46,002 nt of DNA, taken from assembly GCA_934203205.1 (NCBI GenBank), contig CAKPYV010000017.1, forward strand, positions 1 to 46,002, written 5' to 3'. Source of the stretch: an uncultured Anaerovibrio sp. (lineage in GTDB: Bacteria > Bacillota > Negativicutes > Selenomonadales > Selenomonadaceae). The translations under genes and the position numbers were made by a program. The notes below the pieces were generated by a model that was not told the origin of the DNA, did not search any database, and saw nothing but the letters and a program-made list of their open reading frames with translations. Below, one piece after another: positions 8,459-15,936 of the stretch (position 1 is the stretch's first letter; each line of letters starts with the position of its first letter).

Positions 8459-8569
8459 CTATTGGGCAGTTTTGCAATATAGAGAGGGATAAGCTAATAT
8501 AGAAGATAATATAGTCCGATGATAGCCATCATTGGAATTAAAGCTGGAAATTAGAATAGGGTGATAAGG

Positions 8570-9649
8570 ATGACAGAGCAGAGATTACAGGAACAGGAAC
8601 CTCAGGTGCATAAGAGGCGGGTGCGGTACAAGGGAAAATATCCTCGGAAATTTAGTGAGAAATACAAGGAGCTGAACCCGGAGAAATACGGCGAGGCCGT
8701 GTCCCATGTTATCTCCAAGGGCAATACCCCCGCAGGGATGCATATACCTATTATGGTGGAGGAAATCTTGCAGGTACTGAATATTCAGCCGGGAGAGCAG
8801 GGCTTTGACGGTACTCTGGGGTATGGCGGTCATACCAGGGCCATGTTGGATAAGCTGCAGGGCCAGGGCCATCTCTATAGCGGTGATGTGGATGCTATCG
8901 AGGAGGCCAAGACGGAAGCCAGATTAAGAGCTGCCGGCTATGGGGCGGATATTTGGACACCTAAGCTAATGAATTTTGCGGAAATAGATAAGCTGGCTGC
9001 GGAAGTAGGGGGCTTTGATTTTATTTTGGCGGATTTAGGGGTATCCTCCATGCAGATTGACAATCCGGAAAGGGGATTTTCCTACAAGGCAGAGGGACCT
9101 TTGGATTTGCGGTTAAATTCTCAGGCGGGGATTTCGGCGGCTCAGCGCTTAAAGGAGCTGGACAAGGAAGCTTTGGCGGGTATGCTGGTGGAAAATGCAG
9201 ACGAGCCTTATGCTGAGGAGATTGCCAGACAGATATACAATACCCTGCACAAAAAGAAAAAGCCGATTGATACCACCACCGCCCTCCATGAGCAGATTGT
9301 GGAAGCCCTGTCCAAGGTTAAGCTATTACCTGATGAGGATAGAAAAATGGTGATAAAGAAAAGCAGTGCCAGAGTTTTTCAGGCTTTGCGTATAGATGTG
9401 AATCATGAATATGAGGTACTTTACGAATTTATGGAAAAGCTGCCGGAGGCGCTTCGTACTGGAGGCCGGGCGGCCATTCTTACCTTCCATTCCGGGGAGG
9501 ACAGAATTGTGAAAAAAGCTTTTCAGGCTTTTCAGCGGGCAGGTGTATATAGCGATATAGCCAAGGAGGTTATTAAGCCTAGTCGGGAGGAGTGCTTCCG
9601 CAATTCCCGCGCTCATTCCACCAAGCTGCGCTGGGCGGTAAAAGCTTAA
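8570..9649 (+). CDS. RsmH/MraW-like methyltransferase, divergent paralogue
   Basis: A 359-residue SAM-dependent methyltransferase of the RsmH family, which N4-methylates C1402 of 16S rRNA. Seen here: HIPIMVEEIL, the SAM-site variant DGTLGYGGHT, the strongly conserved LADLGVSSMQIDNPERGFSY, LTFHSGEDRIVK and RNSRAHSTKLRW. Several positions depart from canonical RsmH (FHSLEDR becomes FHSGEDR, NPRARSAKLR becomes NSRAHSTKLR). About 50 extra N-terminal residues are rich in R, K and Y. It is not in a dcw cell-division cluster, where true rsmH normally lies, so it is probably a second, specialised copy. The ATG at 8570 has AGGGTG upstream; a GTG at 8561 is less likely. Confidence 0.8.
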   Translation: MTEQRLQEQEPQVHKRRVRYKGKYPRKFSEKYKELNPEKYGEAVSHVISKGNTPAGMHIPIMVEEILQVLNIQPGEQGFDGTLGYGGHTRAMLDKLQGQGHLYSGDVDAIEEAKTEARLRAAGYGADIWTPKLMNFAEIDKLAAEVGGFDFILADLGVSSMQIDNPERGFSYKAEGPLDLRLNSQAGISAAQRLKELDKEALAGMLVENADEPYAEEIARQIYNTLHKKKKPIDTTTALHEQIVEALSKVKLLPDEDRKMVIKKSSARVFQALRIDVNHEYEVLYEFMEKLPEALRTGGRAAILTFHSGEDRIVKKAFQAFQRAGVYSDIAKEVIKPSREECFRNSRAHSTKLRWAVKA

Positions 9650-9686
9650 TAAAAAATACTAATGATAAAAGTTCTCAAAAAAGTAG

Positions 9687-9742
9687 TTGAAAATAATTCT
9701 CAACTATGCTATAGTATATGTGAAGTTGATAATAAATCTCAA
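9687..9742 (+). promoter_or_regulatory. Promoter with two Fur-box-like operators
   Basis: A promoter TTGAAA (9687-9692), 17 bases, TATAGT (9710-9715) overlaps the palindrome TTGAAAATAATTCTCAA (9687-9703). A second palindrome, TTGATAATAAATCTCAA, lies at 9726-9742 in the early transcribed region. Against the Firmicutes Fur consensus TGATAATNATTATCA, each matches at 12 of its 14 defined positions. Two boxes 39 bases apart around a promoter suggest iron repression of the DUF3793-flavodoxin operon. Other members of the Fur family (PerR, Zur) recognise related sites and cannot be excluded. Confidence 0.7.
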
Positions 9743-9760
9743 TTACAAAGGAGGGAACTT

Positions 9761-10330
9761 ATGGGCAAGGAAAAATTGGATTTTTTGTTGGCTCAGCATT
9801 GTGCCCCTACCCTGGCCGGCCTGAAGGCAGCCAGCATGGTGGCCTTGCCGGGGAAAAGCATGAAGGAGCTAGGGGATTTCTTTCAAAGCTATGACCAGTG
9901 CTTTGCCTGTAAGGGCCTGAAGGTAATGGAGCTGCGTCAGCAGAAGGAGCATGTGCTGCTGTTGATTTATCGTCCCGTTGTATTGGCTCGCCTTTTGCGC
10001 AGGCCCTTAGCCAGAGAAATTCTGCAAGAGTGTGGTTATCCGGAGCAGGCCTCACTGGAGGAGTTGTTGGCGTTTCTCCGCCAGAGGATGCAGGCTGGGG
10101 AAGAATTTCCTCATGAAATTGGCCTGTTTTTAGGTTATCCCCCGGGAGATGTGGCAGGATTTATCAAATACAAGGGACAGAAATTCCGTCATTGCGGCTT
10201 CTGGAAGGTTTATGACAACGAAAAGGCTGTACGGCGATTGTTTCAGTGCTATGACAATTGTATTCGACAGGCTTGTCAGGGATTGGAAAATGGTATTAGC
10301 TTGCAGGCGATGATACATAAGGCGGCGTAA
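9761..10330 (+). CDS. DUF3793 family protein
   Basis: A 189-residue protein recognised as DUF3793, a family of anaerobic Firmicutes with no assigned biochemical function. Features include the start LDFLLAQHCAPTLAGLKAASMVAL, a conserved cysteine region DQCFACKGLKV, LLLIYRPVVL, HEIGLFLGYPPGDVAGFI, and a cysteine-containing C-terminus (FQCYDNCIRQACQG). The ATG at 9761 follows AAAGGAGGG; the upstream extension in frame is the promoter and Fur-box region. It is 21 bases from the flavodoxin gene and shares its promoter. The position behind Fur boxes implies a role under iron limitation, perhaps in redox handling; this is inference from context only. Confidence 0.8.
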   Translation: MGKEKLDFLLAQHCAPTLAGLKAASMVALPGKSMKELGDFFQSYDQCFACKGLKVMELRQQKEHVLLLIYRPVVLARLLRRPLAREILQECGYPEQASLEELLAFLRQRMQAGEEFPHEIGLFLGYPPGDVAGFIKYKGQKFRHCGFWKVYDNEKAVRRLFQCYDNCIRQACQGLENGISLQAMIHKAA

Positions 10331-10351
10331 GAGCAAAGGAGTGATTTATTG

Positions 10352-10783
10352 ATGAAGTTGGCAATTGTTTATTGGAGTGGTACAGGTAATACAGAGGCTA
10401 TGGCTAATGCCATGGCGGAGGGAGCCAAGGAGGCTGGGGCAGCAGTGGATTTGCTGTCTGTGGATGAGTTTAATGTAGACAAGCTGGCGGATTTTGACGG
10501 CGTGCTTTTTGGCTGTCCTGCTATGGGCAATGAGGTGCTGGAGGAATCTGAGTTTGAGCCTATGTTTGCCGAGCTGGAGGCCAAGCTGGCAGGAGTGCCA
10601 GTAGGCTTATTTGGTTCCTATGGCTGGGGCAGCGGGGAATGGATGGATGATTGGAAGAAGCGTTGTGGCGACGATGGGGCCAAGGTTTATGGGGATGGCG
10701 TTATTATTAATGATGTGCCTGATGAGGCTGGATTGCAGCAGTGCAGGGAGTATGCTGCTGGGTTTGTGAAAGCTAACTTTTAA
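10352..10783 (+). CDS. Short-chain flavodoxin
   Basis: A 143-residue flavodoxin, a small FMN electron carrier in the cytoplasm. The phosphate-binding loop is WSGTGNTEAMA, the family strand reads FDGVLFGCPAMG, and the FMN-contact loop is LFGSYGWGSGEWMDDW. The length is right for the short-chain class. It follows DUF3793 by 21 bases with AAGGAG before the ATG at 10352. Flavodoxins commonly replace ferredoxin when iron is scarce, which agrees with the Fur-like boxes upstream. A terminator lies at 11007-11042, after repeat element B. Confidence 0.92.
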   Translation: MKLAIVYWSGTGNTEAMANAMAEGAKEAGAAVDLLSVDEFNVDKLADFDGVLFGCPAMGNEVLEESEFEPMFAELEAKLAGVPVGLFGSYGWGSGEWMDDWKKRCGDDGAKVYGDGVIINDVPDEAGLQQCREYAAGFVKANF

Positions 10784-10796
10784 TTATATACATTCT

Positions 10797-10969
10797 GGAG
10801 GCATGACAATACCCTGTTAGGCACGCTCTCGCTATGTAGATGAGCCTCACGCTGCTAAACTCATGGAAGTTTATTAGAAGCTATCACGATGTTCAGCTTC
10901 TAATGAATTCCATTCGTTAAGAAGCGAGGCTCATCAACATGCCTGAACAGGGTATATGCCATGCCTCTC
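10797..10969. repeat. Long-hairpin repeat element B, copy 1
   Basis: About 173 bases form one long imperfect inverted repeat. Outer ends GGAGGCAT/ATGCCTC pair, then TACCCTGTT/AACAGGGTA, then GATGAGCCTC (10839-10848)/GAGGCTCATC (10926-10935), then ATTAGAAGCT (10873-10882)/AGCTTCTAAT (10895-10904) at the apex. The left arm motif TACCCTgTtAGGCACGCTC plus TCGCTA recurs at 22.7-22.8 kb and 45.9-46.0 kb. No coding frame fits. It lies between the flavodoxin stop and its terminator. It could be a MITE-like element or a structured RNA segment. Confidence 0.65.
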
Positions 10970-11006
10970 ATGGCGTATATTTACAGTAGTATTTAACATA
11001 TTAATT

Positions 11007-11042
11007 AAGGCCTTTGCGGGGACAAACCGCGGGGCTTTTTTT
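11007..11042 (+). terminator. Probable terminator before suf
   Basis: AAGGCCTTTGCGG and CCGCGGGGCTT form an imperfect GC-rich hairpin followed by seven T. It would end the flavodoxin transcript. Confidence 0.65.
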
Positions 11043-11053
11043 GATGGGGAAAA

Positions 11054-11147
11054 TTAATTCCGTTATTTTTAGTCAGAATTATTGACTTTTTGTATGGCAT
11101 ACTCTTATAATAGGTATAGTTAATTCCGAGTAATTTAATCAGAATTT
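11054..11147 (+). promoter_or_regulatory. suf promoter flanked by duplicated 28-bp operator
   Basis: The promoter is TTGACT (11082-11087), 18 bases, TATAAT (11106-11111). Two copies of a 28-base sequence flank it, at 11054-11081 and 11120-11147. Each reads TTAATTCCG, ten variable bases, TCAGAATT, with an internal inverted repeat TAATTC...GAATTA/T. The first copy abuts the -35 box and the second lies just past the expected start site. This layout suggests a repressor contacting both sites. The regulator is unknown; IscR/Rrf2, SufR-like and Fur-type proteins are candidates. Confidence 0.65.
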
Positions 11148-11170
11148 AGATAGATATAGGAGTGTGTATG

Positions 11171-11950
11171 ATGAGCAATAAGCTTTTGGAGATTAAGAAC
11201 CTGCATGCTGGTGTGGCAGGCAGAGAGGATAAGGGCGAGATTTTGCAGGGGCTGGATTTGGCGATTGCCCCTGGTGAGATTCATGTTATTTTGGGGCCTA
11301 ATGGCTCTGGTAAATCTACCTTGATGAATGTGATTATGGGACATCCCAAGTATCAGGTGGTAGAGGGTGAAATGAAGTTTGAGGGAGAGGATTTGCAGGC
11401 GCTGAAAACCTTTGAGCGGTGTCGCAAGGGTATTTTCCTTTCCTTTCAGAATCCAGAGGAGATTCCTGGTATTACTGTGGAGAATATGCTGAGAGCTTCC
11501 AAGCAGGCTGTGAGTGGTGCTCCTGTGAAGATTATGAAGTTCCGCAAGGAGCTAAAAGCTGCTATGGAGGAACTGCAGATAGATCCAGCCTATGCACAGC
11601 GTTATATGAATGTAGGTTTTTCCGGTGGTGAGAAGAAGCGGAATGAGATTTTGCAGCTTTTGCTGTTGAATCCTAAACTGGCTTTGCTGGACGAAACTGA
11701 TTCCGGTTTGGATGTGGATGCGGTGCAGATTGTGTCCAGCGGTGTGCGGAAATTCCACAATGAAAACAATGCCTGTCTGATTATTACCCACAATACACGT
11801 ATTTTGGAGCAGCTTTCCGTGGACAAGGTTCATGTGCTGTTGAATGGCAAGATTGTGGAGGAAGGCGGCCCTGAGCTGATTCAGAAGATTGACAAGGAGG
11901 GCTTTGGCTTTATCCGTCGGGAGCTGGCTGAGGAAGCCGGAGAGAATTGA
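11171..11950 (+). CDS. sufC: SufC, Fe-S assembly ATPase
   Basis: The roughly 259-residue ABC-type ATPase of the SufBCD scaffold, cytoplasmic. Walker A is GPNGSGKST, the Q-loop SFQNPEEIPG, the signature GFSGGEKKRNEILQ (the SufC version) and Walker B LALLDETDSGLDVDA; the H-loop is IITHNTR. ATP hydrolysis drives remodelling of SufB-SufD during cluster assembly. ATGs at 11168 and 11171 are both possible behind AGGAG. It is the first gene of sufCBDSU, followed by sufB after 10 bases. Confidence 0.96.
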   Translation: MSNKLLEIKNLHAGVAGREDKGEILQGLDLAIAPGEIHVILGPNGSGKSTLMNVIMGHPKYQVVEGEMKFEGEDLQALKTFERCRKGIFLSFQNPEEIPGITVENMLRASKQAVSGAPVKIMKFRKELKAAMEELQIDPAYAQRYMNVGFSGGEKKRNEILQLLLLNPKLALLDETDSGLDVDAVQIVSSGVRKFHNENNACLIITHNTRILEQLSVDKVHVLLNGKIVEEGGPELIQKIDKEGFGFIRRELAEEAGEN

Positions 11951-11960
11951 GGTAGGAATT

Positions 11961-13370
11961 ATGGAAAACAAAAATAAAACCTTTGTTGATGATATAGAGC
12001 GCACCCTCTATGATATTCGCAATGAGGATCATTCTGCCTACAAATCTCAAAAGGGCCTTACGGAAGATGTAGTGCGGGATATATCTGCTCGGAAGCATGA
12101 TCCCCAGTGGATGCTGGAACGGCGCTTGCAGGCCTTGGAGGTATATAACCACATGGGACTGCCTACCTGGGGGCCGGATTTGTCTGAGCTGAATATGGAT
12201 GAGATTGTTACCTATGTACAGCCTAACACCAAGATGGCTGGCAAATGGGAGGATGTACCGGAGGATATCAAATCCACCTTTGATCGTTTAGGTATTCCAG
12301 AGGCAGAGCAAACTTCTCTGGCAGGTGTAGGTGCTCAATATGATTCTGAGGTAGTATATCACAGTATACAGGAAAATCTTACCAAGCAGGGGGTGGTGTA
12401 TACCGATATGGAAACCGCCCTGCGAGAGCATGAAGAACTGGTGAAGGAGCATTTTATGAAGCTGGTTCCCCCTAAAGACCACAAATTTGCTGCTCTCCAT
12501 GGAGCAGTATGGTCTGGTGGCTCCTTTGTTTATGTGCCAGAGGGAGTTCATGTGGATATTCCTTTGCAGTCCTATTTCCGCTTGAATGCGGCGGGGGCTG
12601 GCCAGTTTGAGCATACCCTGATTATTCTGGAAAAAAATGCCAGCCTGCATTTTATTGAGGGTTGCAGTGCACCAAAATACAATGTAACCAATCTCCATGC
12701 TGGCTGTGTAGAGCTGTATGTAGGTGAGGGTGCCAGACTGCGTTATTCCACCATTGAAAACTGGTCTCGGAATATGATGAACTTGAACACCAAGCGGGCC
12801 TTGGTGGAAAAGGATGGCATTATTGAATGGGTGTCCGGTTCCTTTGGTTCCCATGTGTCCATGCTTTATCCTTGCAGTATTCTTCACGGGGAAAATGCCC
12901 GCTGTGAATTTACCGGTGTAACCTTTGCTTCCAAGGGGCAGAATCTGGACACTGGTGCCAGCGTGATTCACGCAGCACCTCACACCTCTGCCAATATCAG
13001 CACCCGTACTATTTCCAAGGCGGGAGGCAAGGCTACCTATAGAAGTGCCGTCAAGGTTACGCCTAATGCCCATCACGCCAAATGCTCTGTCAACTGTGAA
13101 TCCCTGATGCTGGATGATTTGTCCCGGTCTGATACCCTGCCGGTGATGGATATTCAGGGGGATGAGGCGGATATCGGCCATGAGGCAACCATTGGCCGTA
13201 TCAGCGAGGAAGCCGTATTCTACCTTATGTGTCGAGGCATTAGCGAGGAGGAGGCTAGAGCCATGATTGTGCGTGGCTTTGTGGAGCCTATTGCCAAGGA
13301 ACTGCCTTTGGAATATGCGGTGGAAATGAACAATCTGATTAACATTGAGCTGGAAGGCACAATGGGTTGA
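11961..13370 (+). CDS. sufB: SufB, Fe-S cluster scaffold
   Basis: A 469-residue scaffold subunit on which iron-sulfur clusters are built in the SufBC2D complex. Recognisable segments are the N-terminal YDIRNEDHSAYKSQKGLTED, GAVWSGGSFVYVPEGVHVD, the beta-helix core with EGCSAPKY, NLHAGCVELYV and ASKGQNLDTGASVIH, and the C-terminal RSDTLPVMDIQGDEADIGHE and YLMCRGISEEEARAMIVRGF. The ATG at 11961 follows AGGTAGGA; the longer in-frame start lies inside sufC. Length is normal. Confidence 0.96.
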   Translation: MENKNKTFVDDIERTLYDIRNEDHSAYKSQKGLTEDVVRDISARKHDPQWMLERRLQALEVYNHMGLPTWGPDLSELNMDEIVTYVQPNTKMAGKWEDVPEDIKSTFDRLGIPEAEQTSLAGVGAQYDSEVVYHSIQENLTKQGVVYTDMETALREHEELVKEHFMKLVPPKDHKFAALHGAVWSGGSFVYVPEGVHVDIPLQSYFRLNAAGAGQFEHTLIILEKNASLHFIEGCSAPKYNVTNLHAGCVELYVGEGARLRYSTIENWSRNMMNLNTKRALVEKDGIIEWVSGSFGSHVSMLYPCSILHGENARCEFTGVTFASKGQNLDTGASVIHAAPHTSANISTRTISKAGGKATYRSAVKVTPNAHHAKCSVNCESLMLDDLSRSDTLPVMDIQGDEADIGHEATIGRISEEAVFYLMCRGISEEEARAMIVRGFVEPIAKELPLEYAVEMNNLINIELEGTMG

Positions 13371-13388
13371 GAAAGCGTGAGGTAAAAA

Positions 13389-14225
13389 ATGGCAGAAAAG
13401 ATTTATAGTGAAATCCCAATGCGTACCTGGCGCTGGTTGGGAGTAAATGAGGCCAAAGCAGATGAGGCTGTTTTGGCTATAGATAATGGACGGCAGGAGC
13501 TGGTGGTGCCAGCAGGAGAAAGCCGTCAGCTGACAGTGGTTTATCGTCAGGCTGGTGAGGGACAGGTGCAGGTAAAGGTGGAAAAGGGTGGCTTTTTGAA
13601 GCTGACCACGGTACAGCTGCTGCCTGTAGATGCTCAGGGCGCCAGCAGTGTACAGGTGGAGCTGGCGGATACAGCAGAGCTGGAGGCTGTGGCTGTAGAG
13701 GCTGGCAGTGCCAAATCCCTGGCCAAAATGGAGGTTAATCTGGCAGGCAATGAGTCCAAGGCCAATGTGTATGTACTGTATTTTGGTCATGGTGCCAGCC
13801 AGCTGGATATGAATTATGTTCTGGTTCAGCAGGGATGCAGTACAGAGGCCAATCTCCATGTTTATGGTGCTTTGCTGGGAGAGGCCAACAAAATTTTCCG
13901 TGGTACCTTGGATTTTCGTCATGGCTCCAAGGGTTCCAAGGGATATGAAAAGGAAGAAGTGGTGGTGCTTTCCTCCAAGGTGCGGAATCGCAGTGTGCCT
14001 CTGATGTTATCCGCTGAGGATGCAGTGGAGGGCCATCATGCGGTTTCCATTGGCAAGATTGATGAAAACAAGCTGTTCTATCTTATGAGCCGAGGCTTGG
14101 ATATGCAGGAAGCCCGCCGTTTGGTGGTGGAGGCTGCCTTTAATCCTGTGCTGGATAGAATTGAGGACAAGGACTTGTATCAGGAACTGGATGAATACAT
14201 AAAGGAGGGATTGGCTGATGAGTGA
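13389..14225 (+). CDS. sufD: SufD, Fe-S scaffold subunit (short form)
   Basis: A 278-residue SufD, shorter than the E. coli protein (about 420). The C-terminal SufB/D domain is clear: GTLDFRHGSKGSKGYE, NRSVPLMLSAEDAVEGHHAVSIGKIDENKLFYLMSRGL and a final AFNPVLDRI helix. The shortening is in the N-terminal half, leaving beta-helix repeats of low complexity (VQVELADTAELEAVAVEAG). It probably pairs with SufB and SufC in the scaffold. It follows sufB by 18 bases and overlaps sufS by 8. Confidence 0.9.
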   Translation: MAEKIYSEIPMRTWRWLGVNEAKADEAVLAIDNGRQELVVPAGESRQLTVVYRQAGEGQVQVKVEKGGFLKLTTVQLLPVDAQGASSVQVELADTAELEAVAVEAGSAKSLAKMEVNLAGNESKANVYVLYFGHGASQLDMNYVLVQQGCSTEANLHVYGALLGEANKIFRGTLDFRHGSKGSKGYEKEEVVVLSSKVRNRSVPLMLSAEDAVEGHHAVSIGKIDENKLFYLMSRGLDMQEARRLVVEAAFNPVLDRIEDKDLYQELDEYIKEGLADE

Positions 14226-15453
14226 GGTTAAGAATTACAAAAAGGATTTTCCCCTGCTGCAGAGGAAAATGCACGATAAGCAGATAGTTTATCTGGACAA
14301 TGGCGCTACTACCCAGAAGCCGGAAAAGGTAATTCAGGCCATGTGCAGCTATTATGGCGGCTGTAATGCCAATCCCCATAGAGGGGCCTATGAGCTTAGC
14401 GTGCAGGCTACAGATATTTACGAAAATGCCAGAGCCAAGGTGCAGAAGTTTATCAATGCCCGTCACAGTCATGAGATTATCTTTACCAAGAATGCTACTG
14501 AATCTCTTAATCTCATTGCCTATAGCTATGGCATGAGCCATATTCAGGCTGGGGATGAGGTGGTAATTGCCATCTCTGAGCACCACAGCAATTTGGTGCC
14601 TTGGCAGCAGATTTGCCACCTCAAGGGAGCTGTGCTGAAATATATCTATCTGGAAATGGATGGGAATCTGTCCCATGAGGATATTGCCAGTAAGATTACA
14701 GAGAAAACCAAAATCGTAGCTGTGGCTCAGGTTTCCAATGTATTGGGACTGGTAAATCCTGTGGCGGAAATTGCTGCTAGAGCCCACAAGGTAGGGGCAA
14801 TCATGGTAGTGGATGGCTCCCAGTCAGTGCCTCATATGGCAGTGGATGTCCAGGCCTTGGATGCGGATTTCTTTGTTTTCTCCGGTCACAAAATGCTTTC
14901 CCCTATGGGCATTGGCGTTCTCTACGGCAAGGAAAGACTGCTGAATGATATGCCACCATTCCTTATGGGTGGGGATATGATTGACTATGTGGAGGAACAG
15001 CAGACAGAATTTGCTCCTTTGCCAGCCAAATTTGAAGCAGGTACTCAGAATGTAGGCGGTGCTGCCGGCCTTACCGCTGCCATTGAATATTTGGAGCAGG
15101 TAGGTTTTGACTATATTGAGCAGGTAGAAAAGGATTTGGTAAATTATGCCTTGCCTAAGCTAAAGGCCATGCCTTATATTGAGCTTTATGGCTGTAATTC
15201 CACCTTGGATAACAAGACTGGTATTATTACCTTTAATGTGAAGGATGTACATCCTCATGATGTTGCTACCATTCTGGATGCTCAGGGGGTGGCCATTCGG
15301 GCAGGTCATCATTGTGCTCAGCCTTTGATGCAATATCTGGGACAGAATGCCACCTGCCGAGCCAGCTTCTATTTCTACAACACCAGAGAGGATGTAGACC
15401 GTTGGCTAGAGGCTTTGTCCAAGGTAAGGGGGGTGCTGGGTTATGCTAAATGA
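14218..15453 (+). CDS. sufS: SufS cysteine desulfurase
   Basis: A 411-residue PLP-dependent group II cysteine desulfurase. It removes sulfur from cysteine, holds it as a persulfide and passes it to SufU. The PLP lysine lies in FVFSGHKMLSPMGIGVLYG, the cofactor histidine in ISEHHSNLVPWQ and the persulfide cysteine in the RAGHHCAQPLM loop. The N-terminal YLDNGATTQKP is typical. The start overlaps the sufD end (ATG within its last codons), and the gene overlaps sufU by 11 bases, so translation is coupled through three genes. Confidence 0.96.
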   Translation: MSEVKNYKKDFPLLQRKMHDKQIVYLDNGATTQKPEKVIQAMCSYYGGCNANPHRGAYELSVQATDIYENARAKVQKFINARHSHEIIFTKNATESLNLIAYSYGMSHIQAGDEVVIAISEHHSNLVPWQQICHLKGAVLKYIYLEMDGNLSHEDIASKITEKTKIVAVAQVSNVLGLVNPVAEIAARAHKVGAIMVVDGSQSVPHMAVDVQALDADFFVFSGHKMLSPMGIGVLYGKERLLNDMPPFLMGGDMIDYVEEQQTEFAPLPAKFEAGTQNVGGAAGLTAAIEYLEQVGFDYIEQVEKDLVNYALPKLKAMPYIELYGCNSTLDNKTGIITFNVKDVHPHDVATILDAQGVAIRAGHHCAQPLMQYLGQNATCRASFYFYNTREDVDRWLEALSKVRGVLGYAK

Positions 15454-15877
15454 GTTGGATAGCATCTATACAGAGCTAATTGCAGAGCATAGCCGTTCCA
15501 CGGAGAACAAGCATCATCTAAAGCTGCCTACGGTGGTACAGAAGGGCCGGAATCCTAGCTGTGGTGATGAAATAACCTTGGAGCTGCAGGTGGAGGAGGG
15601 TAAAATCAAGGATGCCTCCTTTACCGGGGTAGGTTGTGCCATCTCTCAGGCTTCTACCTCCATTATGATTGACCTGATTAAAGGGGAATCGGTGGCAAAG
15701 GCCCAGCATTTGGCAGATTTGTTCCTGAAGATGATTAAGGGAGAAATCACCGAGGATGATGAGCTGGAGGAACTGGATGAGGCCATGGCGCTGAAAAATA
15801 TTTCCCATATGCCAGCCAGAGTCAAATGCGCCGTTCTCTCTTGGCGGACATTGTTGGAAACTCTGAAAACTAAATAA
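15443..15877 (+). CDS. sufU: SufU, zinc-dependent sulfurtransferase
   Basis: A 144-residue SufU, the Firmicutes partner that takes persulfide sulfur from SufS by zinc-ligand exchange. Expected ligands are visible: C and D in NPSCGDE, C in FTGVGCAISQAS, and C in ARVKCAVLSW. The longer spacing between the second and third ligands distinguishes it from IscU. It is the last gene of the operon and ends at a strong terminator. Confidence 0.93.
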   Translation: MLNELDSIYTELIAEHSRSTENKHHLKLPTVVQKGRNPSCGDEITLELQVEEGKIKDASFTGVGCAISQASTSIMIDLIKGESVAKAQHLADLFLKMIKGEITEDDELEELDEAMALKNISHMPARVKCAVLSWRTLLETLKTK

Positions 15878-15885
15878 TGATATAT

Positions 15886-15921
15886 AAAAAAGCTGTCACG
15901 CAGGGTGGCAGCTTTTTTTAT
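15886..15921. terminator. Bidirectional terminator between suf and tpsA
   Basis: AAAAAGCTGTCAC pairs with GTGGCAGCTTTTT around a short loop, with T-runs on both strands. It can end the suf transcript (plus) and the tpsB-tpsA transcript (minus), which converge here. Confidence 0.85.
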
Positions 15922-15936
15922 GGGTATATTTACCTT

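Noticed and set aside
12288..13922. A 544-codon open frame antisense to sufB and sufD
   Set aside because: It mirrors strongly conserved SufB/SufD coding sequence, has no ribosome binding site and resembles no protein; it arises from codon bias.
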